From positions 124,001 to 188,000 of the forward strand of contig NTMA01000004.1 in assembly GCA_002917075.1 (NCBI GenBank): a DNA stretch of 64,000 nucleotides, given 5' to 3'. Shown here piece by piece: positions 33,601 to 44,438 of the stretch. Under the pieces are notes generated by a model. It saw only the letters and a list, made by a program, of their open reading frames with translations, made no database searches and had not been told where the DNA came from. Positions within the stretch are counted from its first letter, which is position 1. Each line of letters opens with the position of its first letter. This DNA is from Hawksworthiomyces lignivorus. Taxonomy: Eukaryota; Ascomycota; Sordariomycetes; Ophiostomatales; Ophiostomataceae. Both the position numbers and the translations under genes were made by a program.

Positions 33601-34282
33601 TGCCAGCATCTTGTCTAACATCCCAAATCTTCCAGCGATGATCTTCTGTTAGTTAGCCAACTGGATGAATGCGGTTCATCTTGTTCTTGAAAATTTCTGA
33701 ATCTCTTGCGTCAATCTCTCCGTACGTAGTGGCTTTACGCCATCCGGATATTTCCCATCTCGGATCCCCCCCGTTCCCAGAAGCATGAAAGAAGTCTTGT
33801 CCAAATTTCGTCGGAGTCGGCGACGTGATTATGAAGGCAAAATACACAAAAATGCGCATTTTCACGAGGCATATAACGTCCTTCTTTTTCCCGGTCTCGA
33901 AGAGGTTTGCTATCTCTCCCTTTTGGTCTTCTCTCTCTTCTTCTTTCCCTCTCTTTCTCGTCATCTCTCCGTTGACGTTTACACTCTTTTTATCCGTCTT
34001 TCTGTTCTTTTTTTTCTTTTCAAGTATTCTCCACCCTCAGTTCCTAGTCGATCTCTGTTCTTGGAATCAAGAACTGCTTAATACCCACAGACCCTACGTC
34101 TTGCGTCGCTTTGTTTTTACTTGTCCTTTCCTTTGGTCGATGTTCTATTTTTTGTTTGTCAACAGCGAGTTGTGAAACCAAAGCGGGCAGCCCCTGCGTA
34201 ATCCTGCCCAACAAGCTAGCAGGGTATCTTACTACGACATACCATTTGGCCCTGCACGCAACATCCCAGACACTAAGCCAGG
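30608..34282. other. 3.7-kb stretch without a clear gene
   Basis: From 30660 to about 32900 the plus strand is purine-rich, so a minus-strand transcript would be pyrimidine-rich, consistent with a long leader for the small frame at 30398-30607. An A-run lies near 31055-31073. From about 33900 the plus strand becomes pyrimidine-rich, marking the leader of the gene at 34283. A 98-codon frame at 33785 in that leader may be an upstream ORF or an unspliced first exon. Confidence 0.5.
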
Positions 34283-37165
34283 ATGCTTGCAATCTTAAAT
34301 CGTTCCAGATCGCTAAGAGGGGGCGGTCATGGTCCCGCCGCCGCCGCCGCTGCTGGCGGCAGCGGAACCACCAGTGTCGGAGGACCTGCAAGCGGCGCTT
34401 CAACCAAGACTGCCACCCCTACCTCGCCTCCAACAAACACCTCATCCTCAGTAACAAACCATGCGACTAAGCAGGGTAAGCCGCACGGTCCAAATGCACC
34501 GCTGCCTCTGCTGTCGACTATGGTGGTCCCTACTGCGTCCTCTTCGTCTTTCTTATCTTCACCTTCGTCCTCATCTACCAGTATTTCCTCCTCTTTGTCT
34601 ACTACAAACACTGCCTCTTCGTCAGTTACTGCTTCCACAGAACCCGGCCGTGTGTCAGCTCCGACTCTGCAGACTTCAACTGTCTTGGGACTCGTTGAAG
34701 ATAAGCCTGCGCCTCCTTCGCCTGGCATCGATGGCAAGCGGGAATGCCCGTATGTGAACCGTCCGCTCCCGCCGCCGCCACCGCCTAAGAATTCGAGCAC
34801 GATGCTGTTACGATCGAATACATCCGCCGATCTGAATACCAGGCGAGGTGTTGCTGCAACCAACTCGGCTGATACTAAACGGGCAGCTAACTTTGACCGC
34901 CGGATCTCCCGAGACGACATGTTTTTGGGCACGCAGACGAAGAAATTGGCCACGTTCGATAGAAGGATTTCCCGTGATGACCTCTATCTTGGGACACGTC
35001 CACCTGCTGCGCGGAGTGCCGCTTTCCACATCCCTCTCCGGGGCCAGCTGCCAACTCCAGAAGAAAGTCCTAATTTAGGAATGGGGCCTCTAGTCACAAT
35101 GCCGGCTCGTATGGCAACACCCGAATCACTCATGTCTGGTGAGATTCAGATTGGTATGGCCTTGGGAAGTCCTGTTCATGCATCCCTGCCTGAGCCGCGC
35201 CCATTCCAGCAAATGAAGCCGCCGCGTCGGCCAGAGCCTGCAACGTATCCCGAATGGGAAAGCCGATCTGAAAGCCCCAGCGGTAGCGTAGTGACGTCTA
35301 CAGCCTTTAACGTGGGAACTGCAAGCACCACCAACCTCGCCGCTGTTACGGCTGGAGATGCATCACTACAGCGCTCTAAATCCCGCAGGAAGTTGTTCGG
35401 CATTTTCGGCAGCCGGCGGCATCAAGACCCTGTGAAGTCGACTCTAGCAGCAACTGCATCGTCTTCTTCTCTAGACGGTAGCGAGTCCTCGTCGATCATG
35501 ATGACCACGGCAACGGCAGCCACCGGTCCTGAGCGACCGCTGACTCGCAGCGGCACAAAAAAATACAAGCCAATCGTCATTCAGATCGAGCCTGAGCCAG
35601 CGACGGTCACAAATGTTTCCGCTTTGGCTTCAGGAGCCGCTTCTTCTCCTCCTTCCGTACTTCCACCGCCTACCACTCCCGCTGCCACTATTGGAGTAGC
35701 CAAAGAGGCTCGCGCCGCGCGACCGTTTTTGCGGACCAAGGCATCTGAGCCAGCGATGCGCCAGCGGCCTGAAATCTCTCGACCCATCCCTATCTCTCTA
35801 GGCAATGCCACTTTGGGTAACCTGAACCCTATAAAACCTATTGGGAACAGCAGCCTCATGCCTACTCCTCCCCTCCTTGGTGCAAGTCCTTATTTAGACG
35901 TCGAGATACCCGATGTCCGCATGGAGCGCTATAGTGTAATGTTTGGCGGCTTGCTTCCAAGTAACGGCGCTTTGCAGCCAGCGGCGTCACTTCTAGCACG
36001 GCGGCAAGCTACTCTTGATAAGCTTAAGACAATCAACGATCGCATTCACCAGGAGGATCTGGAGCGAGACCGTGTTGCAGCTGCAGCAGCAGATGCTTTT
36101 AATGTCGGCCCCGGCGGCGGACTCCAGCGGAGGGCTACATCACCACATGTGGCAAAATCACCAGCCTTTTCTCTTTTCCCCAATCGGTCTCCAAGCCACG
36201 CCAATACCGTGGGCTCCCACTCTTTATCTCCTCGTCTCCGATCGAACACATCTCCTGCTGCCGCGCCTTCGCCAGTCCGACCAGTATTTGACTTGCCACA
36301 AGCACAGTCTGTCAAAAAGCTGCAAGTGCAACAAACACAGCCATATACGAATCCTCTGCGTGGAAACCCAGTTGTGATTAATCGCAGAGGACCACCGGCA
36401 TCGATTTCGAAGCCAGCACCCCTGCAACCAGCAAGGCCTACGGTCCAATTTGACCCTATGCAGTCAAATTTGATTCTGGACTCTCCCACCGACATGGACT
36501 ACCCTGATGACGAGAGACCAGGCCAACAGCAAAAAGATGTACAACCCTTTAAGCCAGTGTTGCAGGAACCGCAGTGGCAGATGATTACGCCACCTTCGTC
36601 TACAGGCTCTGCATCGAGCGGTGGCAGTAATGGTAGTGCTACAAGCAACTTACTACGCGGCAACACAAAGGGCAATGTGATGACGGCCTCGCCTTCTTCG
36701 ACTACTTCCCAGGAGGTAGATGAGCCTGGTTCTATTCTCAAGTCCGCCGTGGAGATCTCTATTGCACGACAGATCAGCATCTCACGACAACAGCGGCAGC
36801 TGCTGCGACCACTGCAGACGCACAATGCCACTTCCGCAGCACAGAATGCCACTGCTTCCTCTATCCCGTCATCTTCTACATCGTCACCCTCGCGTTCAGC
36901 TACGCTGAAGCTTAGCCGCAATGAGCGCCTTCAGGAGACAAAGAAAGCAACACCAACTCTAGTGGTGGCTAGTTCAACGACGGACAACGACTCTTATTAC
37001 AATTATAAAATACCTTCTTCGTCTTCAGGACTCGCTCAATCGCAATCGCGGCCGCGGATGCAGTACCTCTCGCCTCGGACCAATGCCGATATTGACAGCG
37101 ATCTGCAGGCGTACCAACTTGCGCAAAACCGCAAAAGCGAACGCGTCGTCCTGGAGGCAGCTTAA
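34283..37165 (+). CDS. Large, mostly disordered protein with paired RRISRDD motifs
   Basis: Single long frame, 960 residues, no recognised domain. It is rich in Ser, Thr, Pro and Ala, with a polyproline stretch near residue 160. A short motif is duplicated 21 residues apart: NFDRRISRDDMFLGT near 203 and TFDRRISRDDLYLGT near 224. A basic patch (SRRKLFGIFGSRR) lies near 365. A predicted short coiled coil or helix containing LARRQATLDKLKTINDRI is near 570. Such islands of order in a disordered chain suggest a scaffold or signalling substrate; the repeated RRIS is a possible basophilic-kinase site. Function is unknown. The ATG at 34283 follows a pyrimidine-rich leader; an additional upstream exon is possible. 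Confidence 0.75.
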   Translation: MLAILNRSRSLRGGGHGPAAAAAAGGSGTTSVGGPASGASTKTATPTSPPTNTSSSVTNHATKQGKPHGPNAPLPLLSTMVVPTASSSSFLSSPSSSSTSISSSLSTTNTASSSVTASTEPGRVSAPTLQTSTVLGLVEDKPAPPSPGIDGKRECPYVNRPLPPPPPPKNSSTMLLRSNTSADLNTRRGVAATNSADTKRAANFDRRISRDDMFLGTQTKKLATFDRRISRDDLYLGTRPPAARSAAFHIPLRGQLPTPEESPNLGMGPLVTMPARMATPESLMSGEIQIGMALGSPVHASLPEPRPFQQMKPPRRPEPATYPEWESRSESPSGSVVTSTAFNVGTASTTNLAAVTAGDASLQRSKSRRKLFGIFGSRRHQDPVKSTLAATASSSSLDGSESSSIMMTTATAATGPERPLTRSGTKKYKPIVIQIEPEPATVTNVSALASGAASSPPSVLPPPTTPAATIGVAKEARAARPFLRTKASEPAMRQRPEISRPIPISLGNATLGNLNPIKPIGNSSLMPTPPLLGASPYLDVEIPDVRMERYSVMFGGLLPSNGALQPAASLLARRQATLDKLKTINDRIHQEDLERDRVAAAAADAFNVGPGGGLQRRATSPHVAKSPAFSLFPNRSPSHANTVGSHSLSPRLRSNTSPAAAPSPVRPVFDLPQAQSVKKLQVQQTQPYTNPLRGNPVVINRRGPPASISKPAPLQPARPTVQFDPMQSNLILDSPTDMDYPDDERPGQQQKDVQPFKPVLQEPQWQMITPPSSTGSASSGGSNGSATSNLLRGNTKGNVMTASPSSTTSQEVDEPGSILKSAVEISIARQISISRQQRQLLRPLQTHNATSAAQNATASSIPSSSTSSPSRSATLKLSRNERLQETKKATPTLVVASSTTDNDSYYNYKIPSSSSGLAQSQSRPRMQYLSPRTNADIDSDLQAYQLAQNRKSERVVLEAA

Positions 37166-38118
37166 TGTTGAGCATAATTATTATTCTTCCATTCTTCTTC
37201 TTTCTTGTTTCTCGAGCAGTTTGACCCGATATTCAAGCCCCTTCTTACAAATGTTTACATATTTTTACCCAAAGTAGATATTCTTTATTTCCCCCTAATG
37301 GGCAGGTTCTTTTCTATTGTCTATTTTTTTTATCTTTGGTCTGGTACTATTTCGATCTTCTGTGCGCGGTCCGTCTTTCTACTTGTTAAGAGCGTAACAG
37401 GTAGTGTCTTCATGTGCGAAATGCTGAAATAAAATATATGATTCTTTTGTCGAGATATGGACAGAAACCATTAAGAAAATGGAACAGAAAAATGAGATTA
37501 AAGTGAAACCAAAGCCTTGATTAACACTTTCAAAGCTTCTTGTGATGTCAAATAAGAGTACATGCATATATTCCAGCCGTAGGCTTCCTTAGATTCTTAG
37601 ATTCTTACATTTTTGTTTCTTTGTTTCTTTGCTTCTTTCCTCGAAGCCAAGATAGCCATTTCTGGTTTGTGCATCCTACCTTGCACACATCTATTTCGTT
37701 TCTCGCAATATTGACACGCCCGACACATGTGTGGGTTACCTTCAACAGATACAAAAGCAGAAGCAATGTCTGAAAAGCACGAGAATTTTGTCCTCTTTCC
37801 TTCATGGCCGCATCGCCCGCCTTAATCTTACAAAACATTTTTGGATACTATCCAACCCCAATCATGAAAGCACAATGCAAATCAATGGTTACATACTGGC
37901 GCGCATCCTGGAGAAATTCAATAATATGGTATTTGAACGCTTTATGTAAAACGAGAGAAAGCCAGGGATGAGACGGAGAAAGACGGAGGAAGCCGAAATC
38001 AGACATATCCAGAACGAAAAGGGAGAATGAAAAGAGAGCAACGCCGCCCATTAAGTATGTTCTCTAGGAACCAACTCTATCCAATTGTCCTCACCCTCGT
38101 CCACGCGCAACCTTTCCT
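37166..38118. other. Convergent intergenic spacer
   Basis: 3' flanks of the 960-residue gene (+) and YKT6 (-). Low-complexity T-rich repeats lie at about 37590-37635 (TAGATTCT and GTTTCTTT units). No gene seen. Confidence 0.6.
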
Positions 38119-39212
38119 TTACATCACGGTACAGCATGAATTCTGCTTCTTTGCCTGGGCTGTAGGAGGAAAAGGTTAGCTGCAAGAACTGCGAGGTATT
38201 CCTGTACGCCGGGAAAGAAGGAGAACTAACTGTAAAACATCTTGCTCTGTGCGCTGAGCCCGTCGCTCTTGGCCACGAGGTCCTCGAGCTTCTCGCCACG
38301 CCGCATCAGACCCTCCATCGTCTCTCTTATAGCCTGAGTGGTCTTGTCGAGGTCTTCCTGGATTCCCATGAGGACATCAGCCTTCTTCGGGTCCTGGTAT
38401 TCAGCAATGTATCTCGGGAGGTCGTTGAGCGAGACGATCGGGTGGTCGCCGTTGACCCAGGAGGACCTGGGGTTGGTCGACAGGAACTCGTCGAGAATTT
38501 TATTGAGGATCGTGTGAGCGGCACGACTTGGAAGGAATTTTTGTTAGCAGGCGGTGGTCATCTCTCCGCTCTTCTCTTCGCACGCGGCCTCCCCCTTTCT
38601 CAGTTCCTCTCCTCGGCCGCTTTCTTCTAATTCTGAAAAAATAAACCTACGAAGGATAGTTTGCAGTGATTAGGATTCCGCAGACGCCCTCACTGCGGCA
38701 GTAGGAATGGAAAGTCTAACAATTAGTACGAATTATGCCTCTTCGACTGAGCGACAAGACACTCACATAGTTCTGCTCCTCCACGTCGAGGTGCTGACCA
38801 GGTTTTGTTCTATATCAATTGCGGTCAGCATTGACCGCGCACATCTGGCGGGGCGGTGAGTGGTGTTTCTCAGACATGCGGCTTTACCTCTCAGCAACTG
38901 TTTTCGCAAACATCGTCATGAACTCGCCAATACTGCACGTTGTGTTAGCTGAACAGCGTTCTGCCGTCTTGTCTTGCACGCCGGGTGTTCTGAGCCGCCA
39001 CCGACCTCGTCCGCGTGAACCGCGAATATTCGTCCAGCTTCTTCTCGGCTACGAGCTCGACTGTCTTGTTCGAGCCGGCCTCGTTGCGGATGACCTAGCA
39101 ATGATGTCAGCGGCAGTCTCAATAGCGACTCCATAGCTGTTTGGGTGTCGGAATGGCTCTCAGCTTGCCAATCTCCAGATATTTTGCTTACTCCAATGTA
39201 GTACAGCGGCAT
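38119..39212 (-). CDS. YKT6: R-SNARE Ykt6
   Basis: Seven exons rebuilt with GT-AG junctions, keeping frame throughout: 39212-39192, 39094-39006, 38932-38888, 38811-38769, 38715-38651, 38526-38231 and 38159-38119. The product is 199 residues, the usual length. It starts MPLYYIG and has the longin-domain stretches YSRFTRT and IGEFMTMFAKTVAER. The SNARE helix follows, with the central arginine of the R-SNARE layer in AIRETMEGLMRRGEKL. It ends CCTVM, giving a palmitoylated Cys followed by a farnesylated CaaX box. Ykt6 cycles between cytosol and membranes and serves Golgi, vacuole and autophagosome fusion. The first exon is only 21 nt and the last only 41 nt. Confidence 0.96.
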
Positions 39213-39394
39213 TTTGATCGGATGGGGGGCTGGCACACAGCTAAACTTTTGTCTACTCGTCTGGTCTCTTAGGATTTGCGAATCGGCGTCGCTTCGATGC
39301 TAGGGGGTGCTGTCTAGGGGAGAGGAAAGGCAGGCTCTATCACATGTAAATGTGAGGTTGGGTATAAAGCTTGTTGAAGAAAGCTTAGCTAGGG

Positions 39395-39434
39395 AAAACA
39401 ATGTCTTTGTTCGCAAAACAATGACTTTGTTCGC
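39395..39434 (+). repeat. 20-bp tandem duplication
   Basis: Two adjacent 20-bp copies (AAAACAATG[T/A]CTTTGTTCGC) with one mismatch, 183 bp upstream of the YKT6 start. Probably a recent replication-slippage duplication. Confidence 0.9.
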
Positions 39435-40576
39435 TTATAAGAAGGCGGGAGTTAGGTAGAAAGAAGCAAGGTCGGGATGGACACTTGTTGAAACTCCGGA
39501 GAGAGCGGGGAGGCAGATAGATAAACTCCAGGCGGCAGTATTAAGAACGCATATCTTTAGCAGTTTATGCTTACTGCGACTGCTGTGAGATTACAGGGTG
39601 AAAGAGGACAGCGGCCCTGTCACATGCCCCTCTTCGATGGTGGCAGGACAACCTGTTCTGCGGCCAAGGCGGTGAGGGCGCTGGGGAGTGACTGGAGAGT
39701 GACAGGAGAGCCTTGACCCAGTTTCTGGGTACTATTAGCGCCAACCTTCTTTTGCTCTGGTCTGCTCCAAAAAATTTCTGCTGCCACTTTTATTTTAACC
39801 GCTTCCACCAAAAACAAAGTTGAGTTGGCCTTTTTTGGAGACCGAACCTGGAACAGTTCCATCCAAACTTTGTGAGATGTCGCGATACGCTGTGCGACAG
39901 TCGGCCCGCTGCCTTCCTGGCCAGTTTGCGGATGGAGCAGAGTGCAAAAGCTTTACGCGCTCATATTCTTCTACCGCCGGGACGCCATCGTAGGCGCCTG
40001 TCAAGACCCCCCTGGGTCGTACAGAGCGAGACCAGATGGGATGGTGAGTCCCTGGTCAAAAAAAGGGTTGTCACAAGGAAGCAAGAATCAATTGGCTTTC
40101 CTGATGTTTCTCTTCTGTTGCTATTTCTGAACTTGTATCATTTTGCCCTCATCCTGCCACGACGACCCTGGCTTCCTTGCTATGGTAACCGACTTCTGTC
40201 ACTTTGATACGTCTTCGGTGGTCTGTCGACAAAAAAAGAGGCTGCGGCTTTCTTTTTTTGGATGGCAGAGAACAAAATTTAGTTATCACGATTAAGCCGG
40301 AGCGCCATGAGCTAGTTCACTCCGCCGCTGAGAGGCGCGCGGGTGCATAGTTGGGGCTTGACTTTGTTGGTCGCACAACTCTCACATTTGAATCCTGACA
40401 TTTCGGATGTGTCCCATCTTTGGGACCATGAGCAGATGAAGGATCAGATTTTTTTTATATGACTCCGTAGTTAAACGCCAGCGACTTCCGTGTAGCCCAA
40501 TCAGTCGCTCCAGTAATAAATGACAACTCCGTAGATACCCTCTGGATGAAAAGAAGACAAGACGAGCAAAACGCCG

Positions 40577-40656
40577 ACCCCCCTCCCTCCTCTCTTCGTC
40601 TTCCTCTTTCCCTTCCAATTTCCGTTCCCTCTCTCTCTTTCTCTTTTCCTTTTCCA
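40577..40656 (-). repeat. Polypyrimidine/polypurine tract beside IES6 stop
   Basis: About 80 bp almost wholly C/T on the plus strand, beginning next to the IES6 stop codon. The IES6 mRNA would carry a GA-rich 3' UTR start. Confidence 0.85.
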
Positions 40657-40658
40657 TA

Positions 40659-41369
40659 TCATTTCAGCACCGTGTGCGCGTTGCGCATCTCCAGGTACTG
40701 CTCGGCCACGCCCTGCTGGAACCCGCGGATGACGCTAAACACCTCGCTGTTGTGGTACCGCAGCCGCGTCTTGGGGTCCGTGTACGGCGCCTGCAGGCCA
40801 GTGATGTCGCAGTAGCGCCGCTGCGGCGCCAGGCTCGGCGCGCTCTCCACGTTGGTGTACGTCGCGCTGGGCGCCGAGCCGCCGCCGACGGCGAGCAGCG
40901 CCGCGGCCGCAGATACCGGCGGCGCCGCGCCCGAGGCGCCGCTGCCGCCGGGCCGCAGGCTCTTTTCCAGCACAAGCTTCGACAGGCTGCGGTTGGCCTG
41001 GGCCAGATTAGGCTGCAGGGCGCCGCTGCTGCTGCCACCGGCGGCGGCAGCGCTGCCGTTGCTCGCGGCCGCGGGCGCCGCAGCCGTCGCCGTCGCCGCG
41101 GGCGTGGTCGTGCCGCTCGTGGACAGGCCGTCGTCGTCTTTGGCGGCGGCGGTAGGCGTGTTGACGCCGCTGTTGTCGTTGCGCGGCGTGGCCAGGGCCG
41201 AGGCCTCGCGGCGGGACGCGTCGCCCAGGATGGTCTTGACGTTCTTGTTGCGGCGCTGGTTGGGGCGCCAGTGTGGGTTGCGGAACGTCTTGTGGATCGA
41301 GTGTATGTCCAGCTGCTCGATGAGCGCTAGGTGGGCCGCCTGGGCCGCCTGCGCTTCGGGAGTGGCCAT
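40659..41369 (-). CDS. IES6: INO80 chromatin-remodelling complex subunit Ies6
   Basis: Single exon, 236 residues. The C-terminus is a YL1-C domain (RYCDITGLQAPYTDPKTRLR, then HNSEVF), the hallmark of Ies6/INO80C. The N-terminus carries the Ies6-type NPHWRPNQRRNKNVKTIL. Between them is an Ala/Ser/Gly-rich linker. In yeast, Ies6 pairs with Arp5 in the nucleosome-gripping module of INO80. The gene is divergent from DAD4 with 293 bp between the starts. A second INO80 subunit gene, IES4, lies 9.6 kb to the right. Confidence 0.93.
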   Translation of the reverse strand: MATPEAQAAQAAHLALIEQLDIHSIHKTFRNPHWRPNQRRNKNVKTILGDASRREASALATPRNDNSGVNTPTAAAKDDDGLSTSGTTTPAATATAAAPAAASNGSAAAAGGSSSGALQPNLAQANRSLSKLVLEKSLRPGGSGASGAAPPVSAAAALLAVGGGSAPSATYTNVESAPSLAPQRRYCDITGLQAPYTDPKTRLRYHNSEVFSVIRGFQQGVAEQYLEMRNAHTVLK

Positions 41370-41662
41370 GGCGTTCGGGAAAATGTGCGCGTGGTGATGA
41401 GGGAAGCTATTAAACGTCGAGAGCGGCTAGCCGACGGTCCTGATAAGTGCTGCTGCACAAAGAGCGGATGTGAACAGAGCTTCATTGGAGCATCCCCGAA
41501 ACGGGCATTCTGCCGTAGTAGACCGCCTACTGTTTTCGTAGCCGTGCAGCCCCGCTGCAAGCAAGACGCGCTCTTGAGCTGTCGCCGCGTCCTGAGATGA
41601 CTATGTGTATTTACTTTCAGTTTACAAGAGCAGAATAAAAAAAACGACTTAACCAAAGAAAC
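41370..41662. promoter_or_regulatory. Divergent promoter IES6 / DAD4
   Basis: 293 bp between the ATG codons of two divergent genes, so their promoters must share or overlap here. An A-rich run lies directly before the DAD4 start. No specific site is recognised. Confidence 0.55.
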
Positions 41663-42146
41663 ATGGTGCGTTAGTAGAGAGCTAGGGATTGAAAGTTGTG
41701 ATACAGAACTGATGGTGGTGGGCAAATCTTACTGACTTGACGGCAGGAGAGCCCGCATGAGCACCAGCAGAATCTGCTGCTGTCTCGTATTATCACAAAT
41801 GTGGTGAGTAGGCGGCCGGAAGCAATAGATTGGTGTGATTCCATGCTGACGATATCTACAGGAGAAGCTGAATGAAGCTGTAATGGTGATGAACAAGGCA
41901 CTTCAGGTATGGCCTTCTGTGATAGAACAGCCTGCGCGGCATCTGATACCTTCAACTGACATCATCAGGAAATCAACATCCAGAACATGGACGTGGAGCT
42001 CGTGGCACAGATGTTCAAGAACTATCGTTCAAATGTGCTATTTCACTTAGAGGGTAAGCTCATCTTCGTAATCTGTGATCGAATGTTTACTTTGAATGAT
42101 ACTGACGAGACGCGCAGCCACCGACAAGTTGTCAGATCCCGCTTAG
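41663..42146 (+). CDS. DAD4: DASH/DAM1 kinetochore complex subunit Dad4
   Basis: Five exons: 41663-41665, 41747-41803, 41862-41906, 41969-42053 and 42118-42146. They give 72 residues, exactly the usual Dad4 length. The first exon is only the ATG codon. The second begins [15 protein letters not shown], which matches the conserved Dad4 N-terminus. Later exons carry [15 protein letters not shown] and the family signature [15 protein letters not shown]. Dad4 is part of the ring-forming DASH complex that couples kinetochores to spindle microtubules. All introns are GT-AG. No other in-frame ATG lies between the second exon and an upstream stop, which supports the split start. Confidence 0.92.
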
Positions 42147-43092
42147 CCTTGCGTATGAGGAAGCTTTGCGATTTGCTATTTGCTTTTGTTCATGTTATTT
42201 ATGGATTATGACATCTTGTATATGATTTTGCCATTAAGTCTAGGGGCATCTAGCATGCACAATACCTGGTTAATGGTTGTATATATGCTCAAGGCGGGCG
42301 ACCGAGAAATAAGACACACCTTTACACAAATCCATTACTTGTATTTGCATTTATGAGGCAGCTAGAGTGTAGATGATATCAATTTCATACGGAGGCTGTC
42401 ATAAAGTAAACAAGACATGCTGCCAGCAGATTTCTATTGCATTCTCGGGCGAACAATCGCATGAGGTTGCGTAGTTCATCTTGGTGAAGAGTGTTTAGTG
42501 TTCCTCCTATCCTCGTCTTCTTTGAGAATCCAGAATCTGTCTGACTTTCAACAGCAAGACCGCTTCCGCCTTGCATGGCTACAGAAACGTCTCAGCTTCT
42601 CTTGACCGGTCGGTGGACTAGCACCACTAGCAACCCACAAGACCCCTTCGGTATACTCCCAGCACACCGGGCACCAGCTGACAGTCTTCCAGTCTTGCAA
42701 TCGTGCTGTCTTTGACATGTTCTCCTTTTCTTTTATTGAGTCATTGCACCTATTACTTCTACATGGCACATATCACAACTGTCTGCCCAAGTACGAGAGA
42801 GTGAAGTGAATGGTAATTGACTGTATTCCGGTGACTGGTGGCAAAGAATCGCTTCTGTCTTAATGAGAGGAAACAATTCCACAGAGGTTAAATTGTGGGT
42901 ACCTGCTAGGCTTATTTCACTGTGCCCTGTGTGCCGTTGCATGGGTCATGGGGCACTGGAACCCCACCAAAGCAAAATCGCTACAGTGCTATAAAAAAAA
43001 GAGAGGCAAAATGTGCCGGCAAGGGGGGCAGCAAACGTCTCCGAGAGTTTCCTGCCATGACACGGAACCTCAAACCAGCTCGCTCTGCAACA
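42147..43092. other. Intergenic region before SAM35-like gene
   Basis: 946 bp with no recognisable gene. An alternative in-frame ATG for the next gene is at 43057. Confidence 0.6.
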
Positions 43093-44438
43093 ATGACGTC
43101 CGACATTGCGCCGCCGCAGCCGGCCCAGCTGCCGCCGCCAGCCCAGCTGCCGCCGCCAGCGAATCTCTCTGCCGGCACATCCAAAAAGACCGCCTCCCCC
43201 CCCTCCCTCTTTCCTCCGATCCCCGCCCCGCTCCAGCGCCTCTTCGACCTCGTGCCGCTGGTGACGTATCCGCCAAACGCCCTCCCGGGAGAGGCGGACG
43301 ACGAGGCAGACGACGATGGCCGCCCGACCCTCTACGTCTTTGTCGATCCTGCCGACGCCGCCCGCGGTCGGGCGAGCTTCAATCCGACATGTCTCAAGTG
43401 GCAGGGACGTGTCCTTTTTTTTTTACAACAGCCAAATTGCATGCCTCTTAAGAAAGAACGCGAAACTGACGCAGGTGCAAACAGACTTTTCTCCGCTTTG
43501 CCGGCGTGCCTGTCCGGCTAGCCGCTTCGTCCAACCATGCCTCGCCGACTGGGGCCCTCCCCTTCTTGCTGCCGAGCCGCCGGCGGGCGGCGCCCGGTAG
43601 CCCAGCCGTCAGCCCGGTCCCGTCGCACGAGTTCCCGGCCTACGTCCGGGCGGAGGGCAGAGAAAGGCGGAGAAAGGCAGACCAGGGCAGCAGCGCGCCT
43701 GCCGTGCCCGCCGTGACGCCGCCGGCCCACCCCCGCGCCCAGGCCTACCAGGCCCTCCTCGACACCCACGTCCGCCGCGCCTGGCTGCACGCCGTGTACC
43801 TGCGCGAGCACCCTGTGCCGCCGCCGCTATCGCAGCCGCGCTCCTCGTCGCCATACAGGCCCATCAAGACGGAGAGCATCGCCGCCCGCCTGTACGCCCG
43901 CGCGGCGTCCACTTCCACGCTGGTGCAGGCGGCGCTCGCCCACCAGCTGCGCGCCGCGGCGGCCGCAGAGGTGTTTGGCAGCGGTAGGCGGCGTCGGCCC
44001 ACGGCGACCGAGACCGCACAGCTCTATCGGGACGCCGAGGCGGCGTTTGCGGCACTCGATACGCTGCTCGGGGAGAACGAGAGCAAGAGTGCCGGTACTG
44101 GCGCCTTCTTCTTCTTCGGCCAGACCGAGCCGACGCTGTTCGACGCGGCCGTGTTTTCATACACGCACCTTCTCCTCGAGGACAACGACGATGACGATGG
44201 CGGCGATGGCGATGACGAGGGTGAAGGCGAACTCTGCACTGGGCGCTTCCGCTGGCGGGACCGTCGGCTGCCGGACCTGGTGCGAGCACACCCTCGCCTG
44301 GTGCAGCACCGGGAGCGGATTGTGGCTCAGTTCTGGCCTCACGAAGGTACTGCAGAAGGTGTAGCAGCAACCACTCTTAGTGCCGCTGGTAAGACAGAAG
44401 CGGGCGTAGCTGATTCGGTCAGCTGGGTGAAAGTATAG
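43093..44438 (+). CDS. Metaxin/SAM35-like mitochondrial outer-membrane assembly subunit
   Basis: 421 residues if 43093-43404 is joined to 43485-44438. The N-terminal region resembles fungal Sam35/metaxin proteins: PLQRLFDLVPLVTYPPNALP, LYVFVDP and SFNPTCLKWQ. Directly after the intron come TFLRFAGVPVRL and SSNHASPTGALPFLLPS, a thioredoxin/GST-like metaxin fold. The C-terminal part carries a GST-C-like helical region and an acidic loop. SAM35 helps the SAM complex insert beta-barrel proteins. The expected donor after TGGCAG reads GGACGT, not GTACGT, so splicing at the conserved point would be non-canonical. In-frame canonical alternatives give short local changes (see findings). The ATG at 43093 has A at -3; 43057 is another in-frame choice. 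Confidence 0.75.

Larger units (their letters stand above)
39213..40658. other. Upstream region of YKT6 and 3' flank of IES6
   Basis: No gene recognised. It contains a 20-bp tandem duplication at 39395-39434 and a polypyrimidine tract next to the IES6 stop (both listed). Confidence 0.6.

Noticed and set aside
21739..34282. Search for a gasdermin-like partner of the TPR-CHAT gene
   Set aside because: No frame of about 200-300 residues, spliced or not, was recognisable in either flank.
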